A stretch of 64,000 bases of DNA. It comes from Streptomyces sp. DH41. Lineage in GTDB: Bacteria; Actinomycetota; Actinomycetes; Streptomycetales; Streptomycetaceae. A program made the position numbers and the translations under genes. The stretch lies in contig NZ_JARVKY010000021.1 in NCBI RefSeq assembly GCF_029813785.1, forward strand, positions 1 through 64,000, in the 5' to 3' direction. The notes under the pieces were generated by a model. That model did no database searches. It was given only the letters and a program-made list of their open reading frames with translations, and was not told where the DNA came from. This document shows, piece by piece, positions 53,074 to 61,294 of the stretch. Each line of letters starts with the position of its first letter. Position 1 is the first letter of the stretch.

Positions 53074-54258
53074 TCAGGAGATGGCCGCGCCCACCGCGTC
53101 ACGGATGACGAGGCAGGCGGCGCCTCGGGCCCACAGGTCGTGGCGGACAGGGTCGACGTGGATGTCGCAGTCGCGGGCAGCCGTGGAGAACGCGTGCGCC
53201 TCCAACGCCTGTGTCGCTGCCGGGCCGAAGAGGTCGTGAGCGACCGCTCCTTCTCCGGCGATGATGATCTTTTGCAGGTTCAGCAGGTTGCACATGCCGG
53301 CCAGTCCTCGCCCCAAGGCGGCTCCTGCTTCGGCGAACGCGGAGCGGGCGACCGCTTGGGCGGACCCGCCTGCGGGCGATCGGGCGAGGTCAATGGCTTC
53401 GGAGATCGTGGTGCAGGGGATACCGGCGTCCTGCAGGTGGCGCAGGACCGCCCGGTCCCCGGCGAGAGCTTCCAGGCAGCCGCGGCGGCCGCAGCTGCAC
53501 ATCGGGCCCGCGGGGTCGAGCGGCAGGTGCCCGAGTTCTCCGGCCAGGCCGGTGGCGCCGGAGAACAGGGCTCCGTCGAGCAGCAGGCCGCAGCCGATGC
53601 CGGGGCCGACGGTGACGACGGCGAAGGAGTCGACGTCACGGCCCTGCCCGAACCAGCGTTCGGCGACCACGAGGGTGTTGACGTCGTTGTTCACGACGAC
53701 CGGCAGACCGGTCGCCTCGCGCAGCGGGCCGGCCACGTCGACCTTGTCCCAGTCGAGCAGGGCCGAGTAGCGGCAGATGCCGGAGCCGGAGTCGACGTGT
53801 CCGCTGACCCCGACGCCCAGCCCCAGTACCCTGTCCGCCGCTTCGGGCGCCTCGGAGAGGAGCCTGCTGGTCAGGGCTGCAGCGGCGGACAGGGCGGTCT
53901 CGGGTGTGCAGTCGGCGATCGGTTGCTCGGCGCGGGCCAGGACGTTGGCCGCCATGTCGGTGACCACTCCGGAGACCTGCGCGGGACCGATCTTCGTGCC
54001 GACGACGATGTGCTTGTCCGGATTGACGTGGAGCATCTTCTGCGGCCGGCCCCGCCCCTGGGGAGCGGCGTCCGATTCGCGCAGGTAGTCGTGCTCCAGG
54101 AGCGGGGGGAGCATCCGGGTCACGCTCGAGGGGACGAGACCGAGGCGCTGGGCGAGCTGTGTGCGCGAGATGGGGCCCGAGGTGAGGACGGTCGCGAAGA
54201 TCTCCGCCCGGGTCTGCTCACCGACAAGCTCCGAAAAGCGGATCTTGGACGGGCTCAT
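53074..54258 (-). CDS. ROK-family transcriptional repressor
   Basis: 394 aa from ATG 54258, with GGAGG 8 nt upstream. N-terminal winged HTH (ISRTQLAQRLGLVPSSVTRMLPPLL), C-terminal ROK sugar-kinase-like domain (VGTKIGPAQVSGVVTDM; TVGPGIGCGLLLDG; GLAGELGHLPLDP; zinc motif CSCGRRGCLEAL). The presence of the HTH makes it a regulator rather than a glucokinase. First gene of the island's minus-strand sugar operon and divergent from the GH49 dextranase. Confidence 0.92.
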   Translation of the reverse strand: MSPSKIRFSELVGEQTRAEIFATVLTSGPISRTQLAQRLGLVPSSVTRMLPPLLEHDYLRESDAAPQGRGRPQKMLHVNPDKHIVVGTKIGPAQVSGVVTDMAANVLARAEQPIADCTPETALSAAAALTSRLLSEAPEAADRVLGLGVGVSGHVDSGSGICRYSALLDWDKVDVAGPLREATGLPVVVNNDVNTLVVAERWFGQGRDVDSFAVVTVGPGIGCGLLLDGALFSGATGLAGELGHLPLDPAGPMCSCGRRGCLEALAGDRAVLRHLQDAGIPCTTISEAIDLARSPAGGSAQAVARSAFAEAGAALGRGLAGMCNLLNLQKIIIAGEGAVAHDLFGPAATQALEAHAFSTAARDCDIHVDPVRHDLWARGAACLVIRDAVGAAIS

Positions 54259-55116
54259 CACGCGCGCCTCCAAAGGTGTCGTCGGTCAAGGGCTGGTCTG
54301 TCCGGTCGACCTCCATCGAACCCGATGCGGTGCGTGCCGTCGTCCATGACGCCGAAACCGTGGCACAACCAGAGCCAGGAAGATCACCGTGCTCCCCTCC
54401 CGCCTTGCTCCGGGCGCCGGCCCGGTGCCCGGGCCGGCTGGACATGACGGGAGTCTGTCCCCACAATTTTCGTGCGTCAAGAAAGAAAACAGCGTGTTAC
54501 GTAACCGTGATCGCGCCTCGGGTGCCTGCTTCCTGTGTAAGAAGTCCCGGTATGGGGCCTCGGTTCGGCCACGGGGAGGGGGAGCGGCTGCGAATCTTGT
54601 TCATTTCGTTGACACGGGGAAGAAATGACGGGACGTTATCTGGCGACCGCACGGCGCCGGCTCGAGAGCCGGCTCCTGGGCGGCATCCCAGCGGTCCGTT
54701 GTCTGCGCCGTTGACGCGCTCAGCAGAGTGCGTGCTGCGTCCGCCGGCCCGGACAGGGCGGAGAACCGGAGTGTCCTGGCCCCCTCGGATGAACCCGGAC
54801 GTACGCGCCACCCCGAACTTGCCTGCCGAAGGGAGGACTCCTGCACTGGTCCGGTCACCGGTCCGCGACGCGGCCGTGGCCGGCCGATCCGTCGGGCATC
54901 TGGCCAGCCATGTGTACGTAGCCCCGACCCGGCCGGGGACACCCAGTTTCCCGCCCCCAAGCACACCTGTAGGAACCCGCCGGTGGCCGCCTCGGCCGCG
55001 CTTCCCCCCCTGATGCGTGCGGTCTCGCCGGCCTGCGCGCTGGCCGAGCCGCCCGAACAGGCCGCGGTGCACAGCCGTCGGTGGTCCCCCTCATGCCAAG
55101 GAGAAGGACAATCAGC
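54259..55116. other. Divergent regulatory region ROK / dextranase
   Basis: 858 bp without a supported gene; locally less GC-rich around 54460-54620. Contains the palindrome GTTACGTAAC (54496-54505). The long 5' region of the dextranase could hold a leader, but no known riboswitch was recognised. Confidence 0.6.
54496..54507. promoter_or_regulatory. Putative ROK operator, copy 2
   Basis: GTTACGTAACCG; its complement CGGTTACGTAAC matches copy 1 in 10 of 12 bases. The inner 10 bp are a perfect palindrome. Confidence 0.5.
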
Positions 55117-57453
55117 ATGCCCGCAGCAGCACTGAGACGACTGGCGGCGATCGCCGTCGGTCTGGCGCTGGCACTGGCCTCGGTCATCGTGCCCGTCAGC
55201 ACGGCCATAGCCGGAACACCCCCGAGCCGGCCCGCCCCTGACGCCCGGGCCGCATCGGCTGCAGAGCCGACACCCGCGGACAGCACCGCCCTGAAGACCT
55301 GGTGGCACGACAACTACGAGTTCAACACCACCAGCCCGGTGGCCAACGACAAGGTCCGCAGGTCATCGTTCTACGACGTGAAGGTCGCCACCGCGGCGGC
55401 CCCGACGGCCAAGTACGACTCGTTCGCGTACATGAGCATCCCGCGCAGCGGCAAGGGCAAGATCGGCTACACCAAGGAGGACGGGGCCGAGTTCTCCTCG
55501 TCCGCGAACCTCACCATGAGCTGGTCGTCCTTCCAGTACACGACCGACGTGTGGGTCGACGTGTCCCTGCGCACCGGTCAGACGATCTCCTCCGCCGACC
55601 AGGTCAAGATCAAGCCGAGCAGCCTGAACTTCGCCAAGGAACTGGTCGACAGCAAGACCGTGCGCGTCAAGGTCCCCTACAGCTCGGCCGGCTACCGGTT
55701 CTCCGTCGAGTTCGACCCGCAGCTGTACACGGCTTACAACGACATGTCCGGCCCCGCGACCGACGCCGGCAAGCTGACCACCCAGGGCGGTGGCGGTAAC
55801 CGGGCCATCCACACCGAGCCCCGCAACTCCATGATGATCTTCGCCGAACCGGCCCCGACCGGCGCGGAGAAGGACCGGCTGGTCCCCACCGCGGCCTCCG
55901 GCAGCATCCACTACCCGCAGCAGGGCCAGGTCACCAACCTCAACACGATCAGCGAGGAGATCGTGTACTTCCGGCCCGGCACCTACTACATGACCTCCAA
56001 GTACCACGCGCTGCTGCCCAAGCAGGTCAAGTGGGTCTACCTGGCCCCCGGCGCATACGTGAAGGGCGCCATCCGGTTCCCCGACGACAGCCAGGGCCTG
56101 TACAAGGTGACCGGCCAGGGCGTCCTCTCCGGTGAGCAGTACGTCTACGAGGCGGACACCAACAACAACTACGACCACCTCTCCGGCGCGTCCAACTGCC
56201 ACTCCAGCTGCGTGAAGATGCTGCAGTTCCAGTCGGCGCAGGGCCGCCAGCAGCACCTGGACCTGCAGGGCGTGACCATCAACGAGCCGCCCTACCACTC
56301 CTTCGTCGTCTACGGCGACGAGCAGACCTTCAGCATGCGGGTCGACAACTACAAGCAGGTCGGGTCCTGGTACTGGCAGACCGACGGCATCGAGCTGTAC
56401 CGCGGCAGCACCATGAAGAACACGTTCTTCAACGCCAACGACGACGTGCTGAAGATGTACCACAGCGACGTCAGCATCGATAACACCGTCATCTGGAAGA
56501 ACGAGAACGGCCCCGTCATCCAGTGGGGCTGGACCCCGCGCAACATCGACAACGTCCGGGTCAGCAACACGCACGTCATCCACAACCGGATGTACTGGAA
56601 GGACGTCAAGTACAACACCTGCATCCTCAACTCCTCCTCCCACTGGGAGAACACGGGCTCGACCACCACGGCCGACCCGAACGCGTGGGTGAAGAACATG
56701 ACCTTCGAGAACATCACCGTCGAAGGCATGACCAACTGCGCGATCCGCGTCTTCGCCCTCTCCAGCACCGAGAACATCCACGTCAAGAACCTCAAGATCG
56801 ACGCGTGGAACCAGCTCGACCCGTCCTCCCAGGTCAGCCTCCTCAAGCGGTACTCCAACAGCGCCGGGCAGAAGGTGGCCCTCGGCAACGAGACGCGTGA
56901 CAGCCGGGGCCTGAAGCTGGAGAACTACACCGTCGGCGGCACCGTCATCCAGAAGTCCGGCACCAACTGGGCAGCCGACCAGCTCGGCCGGATCGGCTTC
57001 GACGCCGAGACCTGGGACAACTGGAACACCTGGGGCCCCGGCGGCAACAACCCCGACCCCGACCCGGTCACCGGCGGCAAGATCGTCAACGGTGCAACGA
57101 ACAAGTGTATCGACCGCGCCGGCGGCTCCACCGCCAATGGCACCGCCGTCCAGCAATGGACCTGCGCCAACGCGGCCTCGATGAGCTGGGCGCTCGACGG
57201 ACAGCAGCTGAAGTCCGGCGGCAAGTGCCTGGACGTCGAAGGCGGCGCCACCGCCAACGGCACCAAGGCGCACCTGTGGGACTGCGGCAGCTGGGATAGC
57301 CAGAAGTGGGACTTCCAGTCCAACGGCACCCTGAAGAACGTCAAGTCCGGACGCTGCCTCGACATCGAAGGCCAGAGCACCGCCGACGGCGCCCGCCCGC
57401 ACCTGTGGGACTGCGGTACCTGGGCCAGCCAGAAGTGGACCCTCACCTCCTGA
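55117..57453 (+). CDS. Secreted GH49 dextranase with CBM13
   Basis: 778 aa. Signal peptide about 36 residues (LAAIAVGLALALASVIVPVS). An N-terminal beta domain (TWWHDNYEFNTTSPVANDKV) precedes a right-handed beta-helix typical of GH49. Asp423 (YWQTDGIELY), Asp442 and Asp443 (NANDDVLKMY) have exactly the spacing of the catalytic Asp376/395/396 of Penicillium Dex49A; IIQWGWTPR-type motif also present (VIQWGWTPRNIDNV). A Pro-rich linker joins a C-terminal CBM13 (QKWDF, QKWTL). Endo-hydrolysis of dextran alpha-1,6 bonds; isopullulanase is the alternative in the family. ATG 55117 has AGGAGAAGG upstream. Confidence 0.9.
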   Translation: MPAAALRRLAAIAVGLALALASVIVPVSTAIAGTPPSRPAPDARAASAAEPTPADSTALKTWWHDNYEFNTTSPVANDKVRRSSFYDVKVATAAAPTAKYDSFAYMSIPRSGKGKIGYTKEDGAEFSSSANLTMSWSSFQYTTDVWVDVSLRTGQTISSADQVKIKPSSLNFAKELVDSKTVRVKVPYSSAGYRFSVEFDPQLYTAYNDMSGPATDAGKLTTQGGGGNRAIHTEPRNSMMIFAEPAPTGAEKDRLVPTAASGSIHYPQQGQVTNLNTISEEIVYFRPGTYYMTSKYHALLPKQVKWVYLAPGAYVKGAIRFPDDSQGLYKVTGQGVLSGEQYVYEADTNNNYDHLSGASNCHSSCVKMLQFQSAQGRQQHLDLQGVTINEPPYHSFVVYGDEQTFSMRVDNYKQVGSWYWQTDGIELYRGSTMKNTFFNANDDVLKMYHSDVSIDNTVIWKNENGPVIQWGWTPRNIDNVRVSNTHVIHNRMYWKDVKYNTCILNSSSHWENTGSTTTADPNAWVKNMTFENITVEGMTNCAIRVFALSSTENIHVKNLKIDAWNQLDPSSQVSLLKRYSNSAGQKVALGNETRDSRGLKLENYTVGGTVIQKSGTNWAADQLGRIGFDAETWDNWNTWGPGGNNPDPDPVTGGKIVNGATNKCIDRAGGSTANGTAVQQWTCANAASMSWALDGQQLKSGGKCLDVEGGATANGTKAHLWDCGSWDSQKWDFQSNGTLKNVKSGRCLDIEGQSTADGARPHLWDCGTWASQKWTLTS

Positions 57454-57571
57454 TCCACCCCGGTGGCCGCCGCCGGCGACCAACCGCCGCCGGCGGCCAC
57501 CAGCCCCCACACCCCGCTCCTCTCTGGAGGAAGCGGCTCTCCCCCGCTCGCCGCTGAGAAAGGGCATCACC

Positions 57572-58018
57572 GTGGAGACACCCACCAGGTACCAGGGACC
57601 GGTGCTCGGCCTGTTCCGGATCGTGCTCGGACTGCTGTTCGCCTGCCACGGGGCAGCAACGCTCTTCGACGTGCTCGGCGGACCGCACGGGCAGCCCCCC
57701 AGCACCGGCCAGTGGCCCGGATGGTGGGCGGCGGTGATCCAGCTGGTCGGCGGCGCCCTCGTCCTGCTCGGCCTGGGCACCCGGCCGGCCGCCCTTCTGT
57801 GCTCGGGCTCCATGGCCTACGCCTACTTCGTCCACCACCAGAGCGACGGACTGTTCCCGCTGGAGAACGGCGGCGAGCAGGCAGCCCTGTTCTGCTGGGC
57901 CTTCCTGCTGATCGCCGTTCTCGGCCCCGGCCGATGGTCCGCGACCGAGCTGCTCACCCTCTCCACCCACCGCAAGCAGCACCCGCGAGAGGAGGTGAGC
58001 GGTACACACAGCATCTGA
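57572..58018 (+). CDS. DoxX-family membrane protein
   Basis: 148 aa, four spans: VLGLFRIVLGLLFACHGAAT, WAAVIQLVGGALVLLGLG, ALLCSGSMAYAYFVHH, ALFCWAFLLIAVLGPG. DoxX-like proteins are small quinone-related or redox membrane proteins of uncertain role. GTG 57572 has GAGAAAGGG upstream. Between dextranase and monooxygenase on the same strand. Confidence 0.8.
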   Translation: METPTRYQGPVLGLFRIVLGLLFACHGAATLFDVLGGPHGQPPSTGQWPGWWAAVIQLVGGALVLLGLGTRPAALLCSGSMAYAYFVHHQSDGLFPLENGGEQAALFCWAFLLIAVLGPGRWSATELLTLSTHRKQHPREEVSGTHSI

Positions 58019-58102
58019 CCCCACACAACAGCCTGTCATGAGCACGTAAATCGCGGGTCACGCCCGGCCTGTGATTCCCGAAGGACACGGAGGAAAAGCA
58101 CC

Positions 58103-58759
58103 ATGAACCGCGTACCCGCAACCGCGGCCGGCCGCACAGCACTGGGCGCCGCCATCCTGGCCACCAGCCTGCTCGGCATGCTCGCCCAAGCGCCGACCGC
58201 CGCAGCACACGGCACCGTCATCACCCCCGAGACCCGCAACTACGGCTGCCTGCAGCGCTGGGGCTACACCGAGCCCAACGAGTCCCAGGACCCCATGTGC
58301 TACCGCACCTACCACGAGAACGCCAACGCCATCGGCGCGTGGAAGGCCGTCTACGCCAACAACACCGGCGACAACTACAAGCAGGTCATCCCCGACGGTC
58401 AGATCTGCAGCGCCGGCGGCCAGGGCGAGACGAACTACCGGCCTCTCGACCGCCCCGGCCCGTGGAAGATGACCAACATCAGCTCCGACTTCACCGTCGA
58501 CGTCTACGACGAGGCCCGGCACGGCGCCGACTGGCTCGAGGTCTACGTCACCAAGCAGGGCTTCAACCCCGAGTACGAGCTCATCGGGTGGGACGACCTC
58601 GAGCTGGTGAAGAAGACCGGCCGCTACCCCTACCAGGCGCACTACGTCACCGACGTCAGCACCTCCGGCTACAGCGGACGGCACGTCGTGGTGACCGTCT
58701 GGAAGGCGTCCCACATGGACCAGAAGTACTTCCTGTGCAGCGACGTCAACTTCAGCTGA
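58103..58759 (+). CDS. AA10 lytic polysaccharide monooxygenase
   Basis: 218 aa. Signal peptide cleaved after TAAA to expose His36 as residue 1 of the mature protein (HGTVITPETRNYGCL); second copper His140 in DEARHGADWLEVYVTK. Both histidines of the copper brace are present. Single AA10 domain without a binding module, like chitin- or cellulose-active enzymes of Streptomyces. It oxidises crystalline polysaccharide, not dextran as far as known. ATG 58103 preceded by GGAGG. Confidence 0.93.
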   Translation: MNRVPATAAGRTALGAAILATSLLGMLAQAPTAAAHGTVITPETRNYGCLQRWGYTEPNESQDPMCYRTYHENANAIGAWKAVYANNTGDNYKQVIPDGQICSAGGQGETNYRPLDRPGPWKMTNISSDFTVDVYDEARHGADWLEVYVTKQGFNPEYELIGWDDLELVKKTGRYPYQAHYVTDVSTSGYSGRHVVVTVWKASHMDQKYFLCSDVNFS

Positions 58760-58800
58760 GACCAGCGGGACGCGACTGAACCAGCACCACGGCACACCGG

Positions 58801-58826
58801 CCCTGCGAGGCATCCGCCTCGCGGGG
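58801..58826 (+). terminator. Terminator after the monooxygenase gene
   Basis: CCCTGCGAGGC / GCCTCGCGGGG, 11 pairs with one G-T and a 4-nt loop, 42 bp after the stop. Confidence 0.65.
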
Positions 58827-58973
58827 CATCTTCCCTCCTCGGCCCCTCACCGGCTCCACTGCCGCATGCACGGACTCGTACGCCCGGGGCACAGCAAACC
58901 AGCGCACAAGCCTTTATAGAACGCTGCATGCCCGATCCCGGCCCCTCAAGTCACGGCGGGCTCCGAGGCTCTG

Positions 58974-59366
58974 CTACCGAGCGGGGAACCATGCCGACAG
59001 ACGCTTGGCGATGACCGGTACATCGAATTTGTCCTGCGCAACATCCTCGACGAACGGGCCGGCCACGGCGACGGGCGGCGGACCGGTACCGGCACTCACG
59101 CCGTTGAACCGCAGGAAGACACGCATGGCGAGCCAGGCGGTGCGCTTGTTGCCGTCGATCAGCGCGTGATTGCGGGCGACGGAGTGCAGCAGTGCCGCGG
59201 CCTTCTCGTGGAGTGTGGGGTACAGCTCGGCACCGAACACGTTCGTCCGGGGCCGCTCGATCGCCGACACCAGAAGACCCATGTCACGCACGCTGTGCTC
59301 GGTTCCGTTGACCGTGCGGGCGATGGCCAGGATTTCGTCGATCTGGATGTAGCGCACGCCGGTCAC
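58974..59366 (-). CDS. doc: Doc-type Fic toxin
   Basis: 130 aa. The Fic motif HALIDGNKRTAW (from His67) matches the Doc form HxxxDGNKRxA, which phosphorylates elongation factor EF-Tu in the P1 system. N-terminal IQIDEILAIARTVNG is also Doc-like. Probably the toxin of a toxin-antitoxin module. GTG 59366 overlaps the antitoxin stop by GTGA. Confidence 0.88.
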   Translation of the reverse strand: MTGVRYIQIDEILAIARTVNGTEHSVRDMGLLVSAIERPRTNVFGAELYPTLHEKAAALLHSVARNHALIDGNKRTAWLAMRVFLRFNGVSAGTGPPPVAVAGPFVEDVAQDKFDVPVIAKRLSAWFPAR

Positions 59367-59557
59367 TTCAGGTAGTCCAGGATCTCCGCATCGCTGTCCA
59401 TCAGCTCGGCCAGGACGTCATCGACCTTCAGCTCGGCCCGGTCCTGTGCTTCACGGATGGCCTCGATGGCAAGTTCCTGCTTGCTGCGGCCCTCCCGACG
59501 AGCCCGCTCGGTGAGCTTCGCGTCAAGGTCGTCGGGGAGCCGGAGTGTCATCGCCAT
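59363..59557 (-). CDS. RHH antitoxin
   Basis: 64 aa from ATG 59557 (ATG 59551 is possible). MTLRLPDDLDAKLTERARRE is a ribbon-helix-helix DNA-binding domain; the acidic C-terminus (DVLAELMDSDAEILDYL) should bind the toxin. A perfect inverted repeat just upstream is the likely autoregulatory site. Confidence 0.85.
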   Translation of the reverse strand: MAMTLRLPDDLDAKLTERARREGRSKQELAIEAIREAQDRAELKVDDVLAELMDSDAEILDYLK

Positions 59558-59564
59558 ACAAGGA

Positions 59565-59583
59565 TGATACCTGACCGGTATCA
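59565..59583. promoter_or_regulatory. Operator of the toxin-antitoxin module
   Basis: TGATACC-TGACC-GGTATCA, perfect 7-bp arms with 5-bp spacer, 8 bp before the antitoxin ATG. Confidence 0.65.
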
Positions 59584-59675
59584 CAGTGGCGCGGTCGAGC
59601 CGCGTTCCCTAGCAACGCATGGTCGAAGATGGTGGCTCGCAGTGCCGGCGGAGGTGCAGCAGAGACTTCCGCTTC

Positions 59676-59694
59676 GAGCGTCATCCGAGCGTCA
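59676..59694 (+). repeat. GAGCGTCA repeat pair 3
   Basis: GAGCGTCA-TCC-GAGCGTCA, followed by AGATT as in pair 1, 149 bp inside the right direct repeat. Confidence 0.5.
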
Positions 59695-59842
59695 AGATTC
59701 TCCGAACGCCCCCCTGAAGACGTCGCCCAGGCAAGCACCTCGCTCACAAACCCGCAGGTCACCGAGCTGCAGAGATCAGTCCTCCCGCTCGAACCGCTGC
59801 ACTGAGGGAAACAGGTCGAGCAACCCACCCGGACAACAAATG

Positions 59843-59910
59843 CGCAGGTCAGAACCCCTTCGCGACCGGTTCAAGGATCGCGACACACTCCACGTGGTGC
59901 GTCATCGGAA
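59843..59910 (+). repeat. Right 68-bp direct repeat (putative attR)
   Basis: Overlaps the last 20 codons and stop of the RNA methyltransferase gene at 59849-61201, which it leaves intact. Direct-repeat partner at 46693-46760. Confidence 0.8.
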
Positions 59911-61201
59911 ACAGATCGAACACCCGCAGCATCCGCACCCGGTACCCCCCGTCCCGGAAGTACCCCAGGTCCCGGGCCAGTGCCGCCGGGTCGCATGCCA
60001 CGTACGCGATCCTCCGGGCGCCCAGCGACGCCATGTGCTGCACCGTTTTCTTGCCCGCGCCCGCGCGCGGGGGGTCGAGGACGATGAGGTCGACCTCGTC
60101 GATCCCGGTGCGCGGCAGGACGGACTCGACCTTGCCCTGCTCGATGCGGACCCGGTCGAAGCCGGCGAGGTTGTGCCGGGCGTCCTCGACGGCGCGCTTG
60201 CCGGACTCGATGCCGAGGACCGCGCCCTTGTCGCCGACCCGGTCGGCCAGGGCGCCGGCGAAGAGGCCGACGCCGCAGTAGAGGTCGAGGGCCATGTCGC
60301 CCTTGCGCGGGAGCAGGCCCTGCATGACCGCGAGGACCAGGGTGTCGGCGGCCTTGGGGTGGACCTGCCAGAAGCCGCCGGAGCCGACCCGGTAGGTGCG
60401 GTCGTCCGCGCGTTCGCGGACGAAGGGGCGGCCGTGGACGCGGTGGACGCCGCCGTCCTTCTCGTCGACGCGCATGACCGAGACAGGGCGGTCCAGTTCG
60501 ACGAGGGGGAGCCTCGCACCCGGGCGGGGAGTCAGGATGACCTGCCGGTCCTGCGAGCCGCTCGCCGCGATCGCCTCGACGGACTCCATGCCCGTCCAGT
60601 CCCGCTGCTCGATGCCCAGCTCGCTGACGCCCTCGGCGGCGATCATGCAGTGGTCGATCGGTTCGACCTCGTGGGAGCGGTGCTTACGCAGGCCCGCGTT
60701 GCCCTCGACGTCCACCGCGTACTGCACACGCGTGCGCCATGACGGGACCTGGCCGGCGGGCACCTTGTCGCCCTCGGCCGGCATCACCGTGCCGTCCCAG
60801 CCGGCCTCCTCGGGCGTGAGGCCCGCGAGGCGCTTCAGCTGCTCGGTGACGACCTCGCCCTTGAGGCGGCGCTGGGCTCCCGGCTTGGCGTGCTGCCAGT
60901 CACAGCCGCCGCAGCGGCCGGGGCCGGCGAAGGGGCAGGGGGCCTCGATACGGTCCTTGGAGGCGTCCAGGATCTCGACCGCGTCGGCGCGCAGGAAGCG
61001 GGCCCCCTCCTCGCCCTCCGTGACCCGGGCCACGACGCGCTCACCGGGCAGCGTGTGCCGGACGAACAGCACCTGGCCCTCGGACGTACGGGCGATGCAG
61101 TGGCCGCCGTGGGCGACGGGGCCGATCTCGACCTCGTACTCCTGGCCCACCAGGGAGACCCCCTGGGACTCCGCCTGCGACTTCTTCGGTTCTGCGTGCA
61201 T
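59849..61201 (-). CDS. TrmA/RlmD-type RNA m5U methyltransferase
   Basis: 450 aa. N-terminal TRAM domain (YEVEIGPVAHGGHCIARTSEGQVLFVRHTLPGERV), iron-sulfur cysteines Cys89, Cys97, Cys100 (CPFAGPGRCGGCDW), SAM site LDLYCGVGLFAGALAD, catalytic Cys in YVACDPAALARDL, and DPPRAG. It should methylate a uridine of rRNA or tRNA. Its 3' end is duplicated at 46693-46760 and probably serves as an integration site. Confidence 0.92.
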   Translation of the reverse strand: MHAEPKKSQAESQGVSLVGQEYEVEIGPVAHGGHCIARTSEGQVLFVRHTLPGERVVARVTEGEEGARFLRADAVEILDASKDRIEAPCPFAGPGRCGGCDWQHAKPGAQRRLKGEVVTEQLKRLAGLTPEEAGWDGTVMPAEGDKVPAGQVPSWRTRVQYAVDVEGNAGLRKHRSHEVEPIDHCMIAAEGVSELGIEQRDWTGMESVEAIAASGSQDRQVILTPRPGARLPLVELDRPVSVMRVDEKDGGVHRVHGRPFVRERADDRTYRVGSGGFWQVHPKAADTLVLAVMQGLLPRKGDMALDLYCGVGLFAGALADRVGDKGAVLGIESGKRAVEDARHNLAGFDRVRIEQGKVESVLPRTGIDEVDLIVLDPPRAGAGKKTVQHMASLGARRIAYVACDPAALARDLGYFRDGGYRVRMLRVFDLFPMTHHVECVAILEPVAKGF

Positions 61202-61294
61202 GGCGGGGTGACTCCAGAGAACGGGGTGGCAAGAGACGGACGATCAAGAGGCGGACGCCGTGAGACGTACGACAAAGGACAGCAGCCGTCCAGT

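Larger units (their letters stand above)
46693..59910. mobile_element. Putative integrated dextran-utilisation island
   Basis: 13.2 kb between direct repeats derived from a housekeeping gene 3' end. Cargo: kinase-like ATPase, sugar ABC importer, GH13 oligo-1,6-glucosidase, ROK regulator, GH49 dextranase, DoxX, AA10 monooxygenase, RHH/Doc toxin-antitoxin. No integrase or excisionase gene is present, so if it is an integrative element it is now immobile or mobilised in trans. An unrelated partial duplication is the alternative. Confidence 0.55.
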
